Source of the DNA: Betaproteobacteria bacterium SCGC AG-212-J23
GTDB taxonomy: Bacteria > Pseudomonadota > Gammaproteobacteria > Burkholderiales > SG8-39
Length of the DNA stretch: 32,988 nt
Assembly (NCBI GenBank): GCA_001644455.1
Contig: LSTF01000038.1
Span: forward strand, 1-32,988
Direction of reading: 5' to 3'
Of this stretch, positions 16,743 to 25,445 are shown in pieces (position 1 is the first letter of the stretch; the number at the start of each line of letters is the position of its first letter). A program made the position numbers and the translations under genes. The notes under the pieces are model-generated. The model was given only the letters and a program-made list of their open reading frames with translations. It searched no databases and was not told the DNA's origin.

Positions 16743-19225
16743 AGCAGCGCGTGGTCGTCATCGGCAACGGTATGGTCGGCCAGCGCTTCCTCGAGCAGCT
16801 CGCGAAGCGATCGGACGCGTTCGACGTCACCGCGTTCTGCGAGGAGCCCCGGCCGGCGTACGACCGCGTCGCGCTCACCAGCTTCTTCTCGGGCAAGACC
16901 GCCGACGACCTGAGCCTCGCGCCGACGAGCTTCTTCAAGGAAACCCGGGCGACGCTGCGCCTGAACGACGCGGTGCAGTCGATCGATACGCTGAGGAAGG
17001 TCGTGCGCTCGGCGCGCTACAAGGAGGTGGCGTACGACAAGCTGGTGATCGCCACCGGCTCGTACCCGTTCGTTCCGCCGGTCGCCGGCCACGACCGGCG
17101 CGACTGCTTCGTCTACCGCACCATCGAGGACCTCGAGATGATCACCGCGCGGGCGGCGCGCTCGAAGGTCGGCGTGGTGATCGGCGGCGGGCTGCTCGGC
17201 CTGGAGGCGGCGAAGGCTTTGAAGGACCTCGGCCTGGAGACGCACATCGTCGAGTTCGCGCCGCGCCTGATGGCGATGCAGCTCGACGACGCGGCCGGAA
17301 GGCTGCTGCGGCGGAAGATCGAGTCCCTGGGTGCGACCGTTCACGTTTCGAAGAGCACGAAAGAAATAACGGATGGAATAACTCGTAGAAGCTCGTTGCT
17401 GTTCACGGACGGCACGAGCCTGGACGCTGACGTGATCGTGTTCTCGGCCGGCATCCGCCCGCGCGACGAGCTGGCGCGGGTGTCGGGACTGGCGGTGGGC
17501 GAGCGCGGCGGCATCCGCATCAACTCGCAGTGCCAGACGACGAATCCGGACATCTACGCCATCGGCGAGTGCGCCCTGTGGCAGGGGCGCATCTTCGGCC
17601 TGGTGGCGCCGGGCTACCAGATGGCCGAAGTGACGGCGCGGCATATCGCCGGCGAGAGCAACGTGCAGTTCCTCGGCTCCGACATGAGCACCAAGCTCAA
17701 GCTGATGGGCGTCGACGTGGCCTCGATCGGCGACGCGCACGGCAGCACTCCGGACGCGCTGAGCTATGTCTACACCGACGAAGCGTCCGGCATCTACAAG
17801 AAGCTCGTCATTACAAAAGACAAGAAACACATGCTGGGCGCGATTCTGGTCGGCGATGCCGGCGACTACGGCCCGCTGCTGCAGCTCGCGTTGAACGGCG
17901 TGGCGCTGCCCGAGCACCCGGAGGACCTGATCCTGCCGGTGCGAACCGGGGGCGGCAAGGGCATCGGCGTGGACATGCTGCCGGAGTCCGCACTGGTGTG
18001 CTCCTGCAACAGCGTGACCAAGGGAGCCATCTGCCAGGCGGTTGCTGAAGGTTGCAGTACTTTGGGTTCTCTAAAGAAGAAAACCAAAGCAGCGACGAGT
18101 TGCGGCGGCTGCGGGCCGCTCGCCAAGTCCATCGTCGACGCGGAGCTGAAAAAGCGGGGCGTCGCGGTGACCAACCACCTGTGCGAGCACTTCGCGTACT
18201 CGCGCCAGGAGTTGTTTCATCTCATGAAAATCGATTCGGTCAGGGATTTCGGCACCGCAATTTCCAGCTATGGGAAAGGCAAGGGCTGCGATATCTGCAA
18301 GCCGGCGGTGGCCTCGATCCTCGCCTCGTGCTGGAACGAGATGATCCTGCAGCCGAAGCACGCGCCGCTGCAGGACACCAACGACCGCTTCCTCGCCAAC
18401 CTGCAGAAGAACGGCACCTACTCGATCGTGCCGCGCGTGCAGGGCGGCGAGATCACGCCGCAGAAGCTGATCGCGATGGGCGAGGTGGCGAAGAAGTACG
18501 GCCTCTACACCAAGATCACCGGCGCGCAGCGCATCGACCTCTTCGGCGCGCGCGTCGAGCAGCTGCCGCTCATCTGGAAGGAGCTGGTGGACGCCGGCTT
18601 CGAGTCGGGCCACGCCTATGGCAAGGCGCTGCGCACGGTGAAGTCCTGTGTCGGTAGCACCTGGTGCCGCTACGGCGTGCAGGACTCGGTGACCCTGGCG
18701 ATCGACATCGAGAACCGCTACCGCGGGCTGCGCGCGCCGCACAAGCTGAAGATGGCGGTGTCGGGCTGCACGCGCGAGTGCGCCGAGGCGCAGGGCAAGG
18801 ACGTCGGCGTCATCGCCACCGAGAAGGGCTGGAATCTCTACGTCTGCGGCAATGGCGGGATGAAACCCAGGCATGCCGATCTGCTGGCAAAAGATCTATC
18901 AACAAAAGAATTAATTCAATTCATCGATCGATTCCTCATGTTCTACATCCGAACGGGCGATCGCCTGCAGCGCACCAGCACCTGGCTGGAGAACCTCGAG
19001 GGCGGCATCGACTACGTGCGCAAGGTGGTCTGCGAGGACTCGCTCGGCATCGGCGAGGAGCTCGAGGCCGACATGCGGCGCCACGTCGAAACGTACGCCT
19101 GCGAATGGAAGCAGGCGATCGAGACGCCGGAGATCCTCGCGCGCTTCCGCCATTTCGTGAACAGCGACGAGCCCGACGGCGGCGTGGCGTTCGTCGCAGA
19201 GCGCGGCCAGGCAATCCCGGCATGA
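16739..19225 (+). CDS. nirB: Assimilatory nitrite reductase [NAD(P)H] large subunit
   Basis: An 828-residue cytosolic flavo-iron-sulfur-siroheme enzyme reducing nitrite to ammonium. Order: FAD motif VVVIGNGMVGQRF (about 5-17), NAD(P)H motif VGVVIGGGLLGLEAAKAL (about 145-162), the Bfd-type [2Fe-2S] cysteines Cys421 and Cys423 (CSCNSVT) with Cys455 and Cys458 (SCGGCGP), the nitrite/sulfite reductase ferredoxin-like repeat, and the 4Fe-4S/siroheme ligands Cys637 and Cys643 (CVGSTWC) with Cys677 and Cys681 (GCTREC). All required cysteines are present. It overlaps cobA and nirD by four bases each. Short low-GC stretches with AT-ending codons interrupt the otherwise GC-rich codon use (for example 17345-17400 and 18887-18936). 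Confidence 0.97.
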   Translation: MKQRVVVIGNGMVGQRFLEQLAKRSDAFDVTAFCEEPRPAYDRVALTSFFSGKTADDLSLAPTSFFKETRATLRLNDAVQSIDTLRKVVRSARYKEVAYDKLVIATGSYPFVPPVAGHDRRDCFVYRTIEDLEMITARAARSKVGVVIGGGLLGLEAAKALKDLGLETHIVEFAPRLMAMQLDDAAGRLLRRKIESLGATVHVSKSTKEITDGITRRSSLLFTDGTSLDADVIVFSAGIRPRDELARVSGLAVGERGGIRINSQCQTTNPDIYAIGECALWQGRIFGLVAPGYQMAEVTARHIAGESNVQFLGSDMSTKLKLMGVDVASIGDAHGSTPDALSYVYTDEASGIYKKLVITKDKKHMLGAILVGDAGDYGPLLQLALNGVALPEHPEDLILPVRTGGGKGIGVDMLPESALVCSCNSVTKGAICQAVAEGCSTLGSLKKKTKAATSCGGCGPLAKSIVDAELKKRGVAVTNHLCEHFAYSRQELFHLMKIDSVRDFGTAISSYGKGKGCDICKPAVASILASCWNEMILQPKHAPLQDTNDRFLANLQKNGTYSIVPRVQGGEITPQKLIAMGEVAKKYGLYTKITGAQRIDLFGARVEQLPLIWKELVDAGFESGHAYGKALRTVKSCVGSTWCRYGVQDSVTLAIDIENRYRGLRAPHKLKMAVSGCTRECAEAQGKDVGVIATEKGWNLYVCGNGGMKPRHADLLAKDLSTKELIQFIDRFLMFYIRTGDRLQRTSTWLENLEGGIDYVRKVVCEDSLGIGEELEADMRRHVETYACEWKQAIETPEILARFRHFVNSDEPDGGVAFVAERGQAIPA

Positions 19226-19554
19226 AAGTCTGCCGCCTCGATGACATCGTGCCGGAGACCGGGGTCGCCGCACTGGTCGGCGGAGAGCAGGTCGCGGTTT
19301 TTCTCGTCGACGAAAAAATCTACGCCATCGGCAATCGCGATCCCTTCTCCGGCGCGAATGTGCTGTCGCGCGGCATCGTCGGCGACCTGAACGGCGAGCT
19401 GGTCGTCGCCTCGCCGGTCTACAAGCAGCACTTCAGCCTTCTCACCGGGCGCTGCATCGAGGACCCCTCGGTCAGGGTCCCGGTCTACCGGGCAGCAGTG
19501 GAAGGCGCAGACATTCAAATTCTTAAAACGGGAGAAAGCCCATGTCGTACCTAG
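19222..19554 (+). CDS. nirD: Nitrite reductase small subunit
   Basis: A 110-residue Rieske-fold small subunit partner of NirB. It shows VCRLDDIVPETGVAALVGGEQVA at the start (key features: V-C-L-D-I...G.A.L) and AIGNRDPFSGANVLSRGIVGD, then YKQHFSLLTGRCIEDPSVRVPVY. The Rieske Cys/His ligands are replaced (NRDPFSG), as is normal for NirD, so no iron-sulfur cluster is expected. Its ATG overlaps the nirB stop by four bases, and its 3' end overlaps nirC by 13 bases. Confidence 0.95.
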   Translation: MKVCRLDDIVPETGVAALVGGEQVAVFLVDEKIYAIGNRDPFSGANVLSRGIVGDLNGELVVASPVYKQHFSLLTGRCIEDPSVRVPVYRAAVEGADIQILKTGESPCRT

Positions 19555-20366
19555 TACCGTCGGAGTTCGTCACCAAGATGGTCGATGCAGGGGAAGCGAA
19601 GGTCTTCATGTCGACGCGCGATACGCTGATCCGCGCCTACATGGCCGGCGCCATCCTGGCGCTGGCGGCCTGGTTCGCCGTCACCATCACGGTCAACACC
19701 GGGCAGCCGCTCATCGGCGCGATCCTCTTCCCGGTGGGCTTCTGCCTGCTCAACCTCCTCGGGTTCGACCTGCTGACCGGCGTTTTCGTGCTCACCCCGC
19801 TGGCGCTGATCGACAAGCGCCCCGGCGTCACGCTGAAGGGGATATGGAGGAATTGGAGCCTGGTGTTCAGCGGCAACTTCGCGGGCGCCTTCACGGTCGC
19901 GGTGTTCATGGCGATCTACGTCACCTACGGCTTCTCCACCGAGCCGAGCGCGGTCGGCAAGGCCATCGGCGCCATCGGCGTGAGCCGGACGCTCGGCTAC
20001 GAGAAGTTCGGCCTGGCGGGCATGTTCACGCTGTTCGTCCGCGGCGTGCTGTGCAACTGGATGGTCTCGACCGGCGTGGTAGGGGCGATGATCTCTACCA
20101 ACGTGAGCGGCAAGGTGCTGGCGATGTGGATGCCGATCATGGTGTTCTTCTACATGGTGTTCGAGCACTCGATCGTCAACATGTTCCTCTTCCCCGCGGG
20201 CCTGTTGCTGGGCGCGCAATTCACGTGGCTCGACTACTTCCTGTGGAACGAGATCCCGACGGTTCTGGGCAACCTGGTCGGCGGCCTGTCGTTCACCGGC
20301 CTGACGCTGTACGCGACGCACGTGAAGACGGCGCCGAAGCATAGTGTTCTCCGACGCGCTGCCTGA
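19542..20366 (+). CDS. nirC: Formate/nitrite transporter family channel (NirC-like)
   Basis: A 274-residue inner-membrane FNT channel with six hydrophobic segments (about 33-52, 60-85, 110-135, 160-182, 190-215 and 238-260). Family features are the N-terminal cytosolic helix MSYLVPSEFVTKMVDAGEAK, LLTGVFVLTPLALIDKR with NWSLVFSGNFAGAF, and RGVLCNWMVSTGVVGAM. The position directly after nirBD points to nitrite uptake or export rather than formate. The ATG at 19542 has a GGGAGAAAG site and lies inside nirD; the 3' end overlaps the phosphatase-kinase gene by 23 bases. Confidence 0.92.
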   Translation: MSYLVPSEFVTKMVDAGEAKVFMSTRDTLIRAYMAGAILALAAWFAVTITVNTGQPLIGAILFPVGFCLLNLLGFDLLTGVFVLTPLALIDKRPGVTLKGIWRNWSLVFSGNFAGAFTVAVFMAIYVTYGFSTEPSAVGKAIGAIGVSRTLGYEKFGLAGMFTLFVRGVLCNWMVSTGVVGAMISTNVSGKVLAMWMPIMVFFYMVFEHSIVNMFLFPAGLLLGAQFTWLDYFLWNEIPTVLGNLVGGLSFTGLTLYATHVKTAPKHSVLRRAA

Positions 20367-22104
20367 ACAGCGGCTGAAGGTCGCGGTCGGGCAGCACTCC
20401 GACCGCGGCCGCAAGGCGGTCAACCAGGACTTCTACGGCTTCCGCGTGCCGGCGGAGCCGCAGCTGTCTTCGAAGGGCATCGCCATCGCGCTGGCCGACG
20501 GCATCGGCTCGAGCGACGTCAGCCAGGTGGCCGCCGAATTCGCCGTGATGGCGTTCCTCGACGACTACTACTCCACGTCGGAGACCTGGTCGGTGAGGAA
20601 GTCCGCGAACCGCGTGCTCGCGGCGGCCAATTCCTGGCTCCACGCGCGCACCCACCAGAGCTCGTATCGCTACGACAAGGACCGCGGCTACGTCTGCACG
20701 CTGAGCGGGCTGGTGCTGAAGGGGTCGACGGCGCACCTGTTCCACGTCGGCGATACACGGGTGCACCGACTCCAGGGCGACACGCTCGAGCAGCTGACGC
20801 AGGACCACCGCGTGCGGGTGGCGCAGGACGAGAGCTACCTGAGCCGGGCCGTCGGCTTCAATTCCCAGATCGAGATCGACTACCACGCGCTGGAAATCGA
20901 GCGCGGCGACGTGTTCGTGCTCGCCACCGATGGCGTCTACGAGCACGTCGACGCCGCGTTCGTCGCCCGGGCGATCCGCGAAGCGTGCGGCAATCTGGAC
21001 GAAGCGGCGCGCGCGATCGTCACGGAGGCCTACCGCCGCGGCAGCGCGGACAACCTGACGGTGCAGATCGTGACCGTCGAAGACCTGCCGGAGGCGGGCG
21101 CGTTACAGCAGCAGCTGGCGCGGCTCGCGCCGCCGCCGTTGCTCGAGGCGCGCGCCGAGATCGACGGCTATCGCATCCTGCGCGAGATCCATGCCTCGGC
21201 GCGCAGTCATCTCTACCTGGCCGAGGACCTCGAAACCGGCGGGCGCGTCGTACTGAAGACGCCGGCCGCCGACCTGCAGGCCGACCCGCAGCTTCTCGAG
21301 CGCTTCATGCTGGAGGAGTGGATCGCGCGGCGCCTGAACAGCCCGCACGTGCTGAAGCCGTATCCGCGCACGCGCGAGCGCCGCTTCCTGTACGTAGCGA
21401 TGGAATACGTCGAGGGCCAGACCCTTGCGCAGTGGATGACCGACAACCCGAAGCCAGACCTCGAGACCATGCGCGGCATCGTCGAGCAGGTCGCGCGCGG
21501 CCTGCAGGCCTTCCATCGCATGGAGATGCTGCACCAGGACCTGCGTCCCGAGAACATCATGATCGACAAGACCGGGACAGTGAAGATCATCGACTTCGGC
21601 TCGGTCAGCGTGGCGGGCGTGGACGAGCAGGCCTCGCCGGACGAGCCCTCCCGGATCCTCGGAACGTTGCAGTACACGGCGCCGGAATATTTCATCGGCG
21701 ACGCCGGGAGCGAGCGAGCGGACCTCTATTCGCTCGGCGTCATCGCCTACCAGATGCTTTCCGGGCGGCTGCCGTACGACGCGGAGGCCGCCAGGGTGCG
21801 AACGCGCGCGGCGCAGCGCAAGCTCCGGTATGCCACGCTATTGGACGAGCGGCGGGACTCGCAGCGCGACATCCCGCCGTGGATCGACGCGGCGCTCAGG
21901 AAGGCAGTCCACCCCGAGCCGCTCGAGCGCTACGAGGCCCTCTCGGAATTCGTCTATGACCTGCGGCACCCCAACTCGGAACTGCTGCGCAGCGCGCCGC
22001 TCATCGCGCGCAATCCGGTAGCCTTCTGGAGGACGGCGTGCGCCGTGCTCGGCGCGATCGTCTTCCTCCTCCTGCTGGTGCAGTTCGGGCTGCCGAAGGG
22101 CTAG
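20344..22104 (+). CDS. Bifunctional PP2C-type phosphatase / Ser-Thr protein kinase with C-terminal membrane anchor
   Basis: A 586-residue fusion. The N-terminal PPM/PP2C phosphatase (about 10-250) has SDRGRKAVNQD, the metal-binding IALADGIGSSD, FHVGDTRVHRL, LATDGVYEHVD and SADNLTVQIV. The eukaryotic-type kinase (about 270-540) has the ATP lysine Lys305 (VVLKTP), catalytic HQDLRPEN (Asp399, Asn404), DFGS (Asp417) and GTLQYTAPEY. The glycine loop is poor (REIHASARSHLYLAED), but the catalytic residues are intact. A C-terminal helix (about 564-583) should anchor it in the membrane with both domains in the cytosol. The start is a GTG at 20344 overlapping nirC by 23 bases. Similar fusions occur beside nitrate/nitrite genes in other proteobacteria (recollection). 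Targets might include NirC or NirB; this is inference. Confidence 0.92.
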   Translation: MFSDALPEQRLKVAVGQHSDRGRKAVNQDFYGFRVPAEPQLSSKGIAIALADGIGSSDVSQVAAEFAVMAFLDDYYSTSETWSVRKSANRVLAAANSWLHARTHQSSYRYDKDRGYVCTLSGLVLKGSTAHLFHVGDTRVHRLQGDTLEQLTQDHRVRVAQDESYLSRAVGFNSQIEIDYHALEIERGDVFVLATDGVYEHVDAAFVARAIREACGNLDEAARAIVTEAYRRGSADNLTVQIVTVEDLPEAGALQQQLARLAPPPLLEARAEIDGYRILREIHASARSHLYLAEDLETGGRVVLKTPAADLQADPQLLERFMLEEWIARRLNSPHVLKPYPRTRERRFLYVAMEYVEGQTLAQWMTDNPKPDLETMRGIVEQVARGLQAFHRMEMLHQDLRPENIMIDKTGTVKIIDFGSVSVAGVDEQASPDEPSRILGTLQYTAPEYFIGDAGSERADLYSLGVIAYQMLSGRLPYDAEAARVRTRAAQRKLRYATLLDERRDSQRDIPPWIDAALRKAVHPEPLERYEALSEFVYDLRHPNSELLRSAPLIARNPVAFWRTACAVLGAIVFLLLLVQFGLPKG

Positions 22105-22110
22105 AGCGTC

Positions 22111-22386
22111 CTAGGACGCCGCGGCGCGAGAGCGTTTTGCCCGCGCCGGTGCCCGGCGCACGCGCGCCTCGATCTGCTTGCGCTTCTTCGAGAAGGTGCC
22201 GTTGCGGTTCGCGAGCCACAGCAGGCCCGCCGCCACGCCGGTGCCGAGCACGACCGCGGCCGCGGCGCCGGGATGGTTCATCGCCTTGCCGTAGACGCTG
22301 TTCCAGCCGTCTTTTGCGGCCTCGCCGCCGTTCCTCAGGCTGCTATCGACCTTGTCCGACCACCTTCTGAGTTGATGCACGTTCAT
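22111..22386 (-). CDS. Small hypothetical membrane protein
   Basis: A 91-residue protein starting MNVHQLRRWSDKVDSSLRNG. One hydrophobic segment, GAAAAVVLGTGVAAGLLWLA (about 46-65), is followed by a very basic tail (KKRKQIEARVRRAPARAKRSR). A central part reads DGWNSVYGKAMNHPGAA. The layout, a short amphipathic N-terminus, one helix and a basic tail, recalls YqjD/DUF883-like ribosome- or nucleoid-associated small membrane proteins, but I cannot claim membership. An ACGGAGG site precedes the ATG. The stop lies 6 bases from the convergent kinase gene. Confidence 0.7.
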   Translation of the reverse strand: MNVHQLRRWSDKVDSSLRNGGEAAKDGWNSVYGKAMNHPGAAAAVVLGTGVAAGLLWLANRNGTFSKKRKQIEARVRRAPARAKRSRAAAS

Positions 22387-22435
22387 TGGAGTGCCTCCGT
22401 TGGGGATACTCCAAGGCAGCAAGCACCGTGCCCGT

Positions 22436-23974
22436 CTACTTGTTCCCGCCGAGCAGGAAACCGCGACGCGGCGGGCGCTGCGACACCCTCGGCTCCGGCC
22501 GGGGCTCGGTGCGGGGCTGGGCTTGCGCCTGCGGCTCGTACGGCTCATCCATCGCCGCACGGGCGCGCGCCTCGCGAAGCTGGGCCTCGTGCTCTGCGGC
22601 GATCGGCGCCGGCAGGCGGCGGTGGTCGTCGCGCCGCGGCTGCGGCCGCTGGTGCTGCGGCTGGCCATGACGTTGCTGCGGGCCATTGCGCTGCTGCTGG
22701 CGCGGCTGGCCATGGCGCTGCGGCTGTCGTTGCTGCTGCTGCGGCCGGCGCTGTCTTTGGGGCTGCCTCTGCCGGCGCGGTTCCTCGGGAGACGGATTGG
22801 CGCTACGGGTGCCCGGCTCGAAGCCGGCGATCGTCTTCAACTCGACCTGGCGCTTCATGAGCCTCTCGATCGCCGCCATCAGGGGGCGCTCCTCGACGCT
22901 CACGAACGACACGGCCTCGCCTTCGGCGCCCGCGCGGCCGGTACGGCCGATGCGGTGCACGTAGTCTTCGGCGACATGGGGCAGGTCGTAGTTGACGACG
23001 TGCGGCAGGGCCTCGATGTCGAGGCCGCGCGCGGCGATGTCGGTCGCGACCAACACTCGGGTGCGGCCGTCCTTGAACTCGTTCAGGGCCCGGGTGCGGG
23101 CGTTCTGCGCCTTGTTGCCATGGATCGCGTCGGCGTGGACGCCTTCGCGCGTGAGCTGCTGGGCGAGGCGGTTGGCGCCGTGCTTGGTGCGCACGAACAC
23201 CAGCACCTGCTTCCAGTCGTTCGTCTTGACCAGGTGCGCGAGCAGCTCGCGCTTGCGCGCGCCGTCGACCGGGTGCGCGACCTGCGCCACCAGCTCGGCC
23301 GGCGTGTTGCGCCGGGCGACTTCGACGGTGACGGGGCTGTGCATGAAGGCGGAGGCGAGCTTGCGGATCTCGTCGGGAAAAGTTGCAGAGAAGAGCAGGT
23401 TTTGCCGCTTCGCCGGCAGGAGCGCGAGGATCTTGCGGATGTCATGGATGAAGCCCATGTCGAGCATCCGGTCGGCCTCGTCGAGGACGAGGATCTCGAC
23501 CTGGCGCAGATCGACCGTGCGCTGCTGCACGTGGTCGAGCAGGCGGCCGGGCGTGGCGACGAGGATGTCGACGCCGCGGCGCAGCGCATCGACCTGCGGC
23601 TGCATGCCGACGCCGCCGTAGACCAGCGCGGACTTCAGCGAAACGTACTTGCCGTAGGTGCGCACGCTCTCTTCGACCTGGGCCGCGAGCTCGCGGGTCG
23701 GGGTGATGACCAGCGCACGGACCGGATGGCGGGCCGGCGAATGGCTGCCGTTCGCCTTCGAGCCCAGGAGTTGGAGCAGGGGCAGCGTGAAGCCGGCGGT
23801 CTTGCCGGTGCCGGTCTGCGCCGCGCCGAGCAGGTCCTTGCCTGCGAGCACGACGGGGATGGCTTGCGCCTGGATGGGGGTGGGCTGGGTATAGCCCTGT
23901 TCGGTTACAGCACGAAGCAACTCGGCCTTGAGGCCAAGGGAATCAAACGACGTAGTGATGACTTTCTCCTGCAC
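22436..23974 (-). CDS. rhlE: DEAD-box RNA helicase, RhlE type
   Basis: A 512-residue ATP-dependent RNA helicase for ribosome assembly and RNA turnover. It shows the Q motif ([11 protein letters not shown]), motif I AQTGTGKT, Ia PTRELA, GG, Ib [39 protein letters not shown] and [12 protein letters not shown]. After about residue 390 the tail is low-complexity, rich in Gln, Arg, Pro and His, ending [10 protein letters not shown]; such tails bind RNA. The only standard start in frame is GTG at 23974. An AGGAG sequence lies within codons 2-3, with no ATG, GTG or TTG in frame between it and SFDSLGL, where RhlE proteins usually begin, so the true start is uncertain by a few residues. Confidence 0.94.
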   Translation of the reverse strand: MQEKVITTSFDSLGLKAELLRAVTEQGYTQPTPIQAQAIPVVLAGKDLLGAAQTGTGKTAGFTLPLLQLLGSKANGSHSPARHPVRALVITPTRELAAQVEESVRTYGKYVSLKSALVYGGVGMQPQVDALRRGVDILVATPGRLLDHVQQRTVDLRQVEILVLDEADRMLDMGFIHDIRKILALLPAKRQNLLFSATFPDEIRKLASAFMHSPVTVEVARRNTPAELVAQVAHPVDGARKRELLAHLVKTNDWKQVLVFVRTKHGANRLAQQLTREGVHADAIHGNKAQNARTRALNEFKDGRTRVLVATDIAARGLDIEALPHVVNYDLPHVAEDYVHRIGRTGRAGAEGEAVSFVSVEERPLMAAIERLMKRQVELKTIAGFEPGTRSANPSPEEPRRQRQPQRQRRPQQQQRQPQRHGQPRQQQRNGPQQRHGQPQHQRPQPRRDDHRRLPAPIAAEHEAQLREARARAAMDEPYEPQAQAQPRTEPRPEPRVSQRPPRRGFLLGGNK

Positions 23975-24158
23975 TTGGCCTGGGGAGGGCTGAGCCCTAC
24001 GACCGGTTCAGGCTGGTGCGATTCTTAGCTTGTTGTTCGGGCCAGGATGGCCGGGAAAAACGGACTGGAACGCTAACCGGAAATGCGCGTAACAGAAGCT
24101 TGGAGGGGCATTGTACAGTAGAAATGCATGAACCGCTTGATTATGTTGAGGTAGCTCC

Positions 24159-24650
24159 TTGAGCACGGGTCATACCCCCGCCGCGATCGTTGGCCGCGCG
24201 TACCGCGCGTTCTCCAGCTTCGCACGGCCAGAGCACTTTACGGACCACACGCATTGCCCGGAGTGCGCCGAGCATGACCAGACCATGCGCTCGCGGCCGC
24301 TCGCGGCGATCGGCGTGGTGCAGCTCGGCAACCCAGGATGGTGTCCCACTCCGTTTCTCACGGAGGAAGCCTACGGGTACGTCATGCCAAGGCTGGTCGA
24401 GCTCGCGCTGGCGAGCAGCGTCGAGCGACCCGCGGAGAGCTTCGTCTTTTCGTATTTGCTCGCGCTGACGCCGACGCACCGGAAGCTCGACTACCTCACG
24501 CGCGAACAGACTGCCGCGGTCCTGGAGTCGCTGCATTACATGAGAGACCACATGCGGCCGGTCATCGAACAGGCGTGCTGCGAGGACGATCTCGCCGAGG
24601 CGATCGCTAGGTGGAGCGCGCCCGCGGACGAAGAGCGCCGAGCTCGTTGA
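24159..24650 (+). CDS. DUF6714-like hypothetical protein
   Basis: A 163-residue soluble protein. The region RAYRAFSSFARPEHFTDHTH (about 13-32), HCPECAEHD with a Cys-x-x-Cys pair, LGNPGWCPTPFLTEEAYGYVMP and LDYLTREQTAAVLESL fits a family of small uncharacterised proteins (I believe DUF6714; not searched). The CPEC motif with nearby histidines could bind a metal. The start is a TTG at 24159 with GAGGT upstream; a stop codon at 24147 in the same frame rules out a start further upstream. The 3' end overlaps the convergent EamA gene by 44 bases. The function is unknown. Confidence 0.7.
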   Translation: MSTGHTPAAIVGRAYRAFSSFARPEHFTDHTHCPECAEHDQTMRSRPLAAIGVVQLGNPGWCPTPFLTEEAYGYVMPRLVELALASSVERPAESFVFSYLLALTPTHRKLDYLTREQTAAVLESLHYMRDHMRPVIEQACCEDDLAEAIARWSAPADEERRAR

Positions 24651-25440
24651 GCGCGAGGGCGGCGAGGACCACGCCGCCGCCCGCCAGCGTCGCCGCCGCC
24701 GGTGCTTCGCCGGCACCGAGCCAAGCCCAGATCGGGCCGAGCACCACTTCCAGCAGGCCGAGCAGCGCGATCTCCGGCGCGGGCAGGGTGCGGCTGGCGA
24801 TGATCAGCAGCATGCACGGCAGCCCGAGCTGGAAAAAGCCGAGGAACGCCAGGAGAAGAAGATCTCTTTGAGATAAGGAAAAAGGAAGGGCAAACGGAAG
24901 GACGGCGAGGCACGAGATCGCGCCGCCGAGCATCACCGCCGGGAGGAGGTCGAGCCGCGCCGCGCTCGCGCGCAGCAGCACGAGATTGGTCGCCGCGGCG
25001 ACGGGAATGAGCGCCGCGACGGCCATCCCGGCGAAATGCTTTTCCAGCGAGAAGGAAAACATCCAGGCAATACCGACGGTCGCCGCGCCGGCGGCGATCC
25101 AGGTGCGTAGCGGCAAGGCGTCGCGCAGAAAGGCGCGCGCGAGGACCGCGGTGAGCAGCGGGCAGATGCTCATCACCACCAGCGCGTTGGCGGTGGTGGT
25201 CATCGAAAGCGCAACCATGAAGGCCGTGAACATCACCGCCCACAGCATCCCCGAGGCGATCCCCGGCCAGCCCGCGGCGCGAACCGCCCGCCAGGGATTG
25301 GATTTCTGGAAGAGCAGGGCGGCGAAAACGAAGACGAACGCGAACAGGCTGCGCCAGAAGACCTGCTCGAAGGCGCCGGCGCGCTCGACGTGGCGCGTGA
25401 CGACGCCGGCGGTGCTCCACAGCACCGGCGCGGCGACCAT
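24607..25440 (-). CDS. EamA-family (DMT) transporter
   Basis: A 277-residue drug/metabolite transporter superfamily permease with ten hydrophobic helices arranged as two EamA repeats. Typical are VLWSTAGVVTRHVERAGAFEQVFWR (key positions LWSTAGVxTR and P/Q-xxxxxxR) near the start and GLLEVVLGPIWAWLGAGE in the second repeat. The ATG at 25440 leaves the first helix short. The frame is open upstream and reads [10 protein letters not shown] before it, so initiation may lie upstream inside uvrA at a non-standard codon. It follows uvrA with a 5-base gap and is probably co-transcribed. The substrate is unknown. Confidence 0.88.
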   Translation of the reverse strand: MVAAPVLWSTAGVVTRHVERAGAFEQVFWRSLFAFVFVFAALLFQKSNPWRAVRAAGWPGIASGMLWAVMFTAFMVALSMTTTANALVVMSICPLLTAVLARAFLRDALPLRTWIAAGAATVGIAWMFSFSLEKHFAGMAVAALIPVAAATNLVLLRASAARLDLLPAVMLGGAISCLAVLPFALPFSLSQRDLLLLAFLGFFQLGLPCMLLIIASRTLPAPEIALLGLLEVVLGPIWAWLGAGEAPAAATLAGGGVVLAALALNELGALRPRARST

Positions 25441-25445
25441 GAAGG

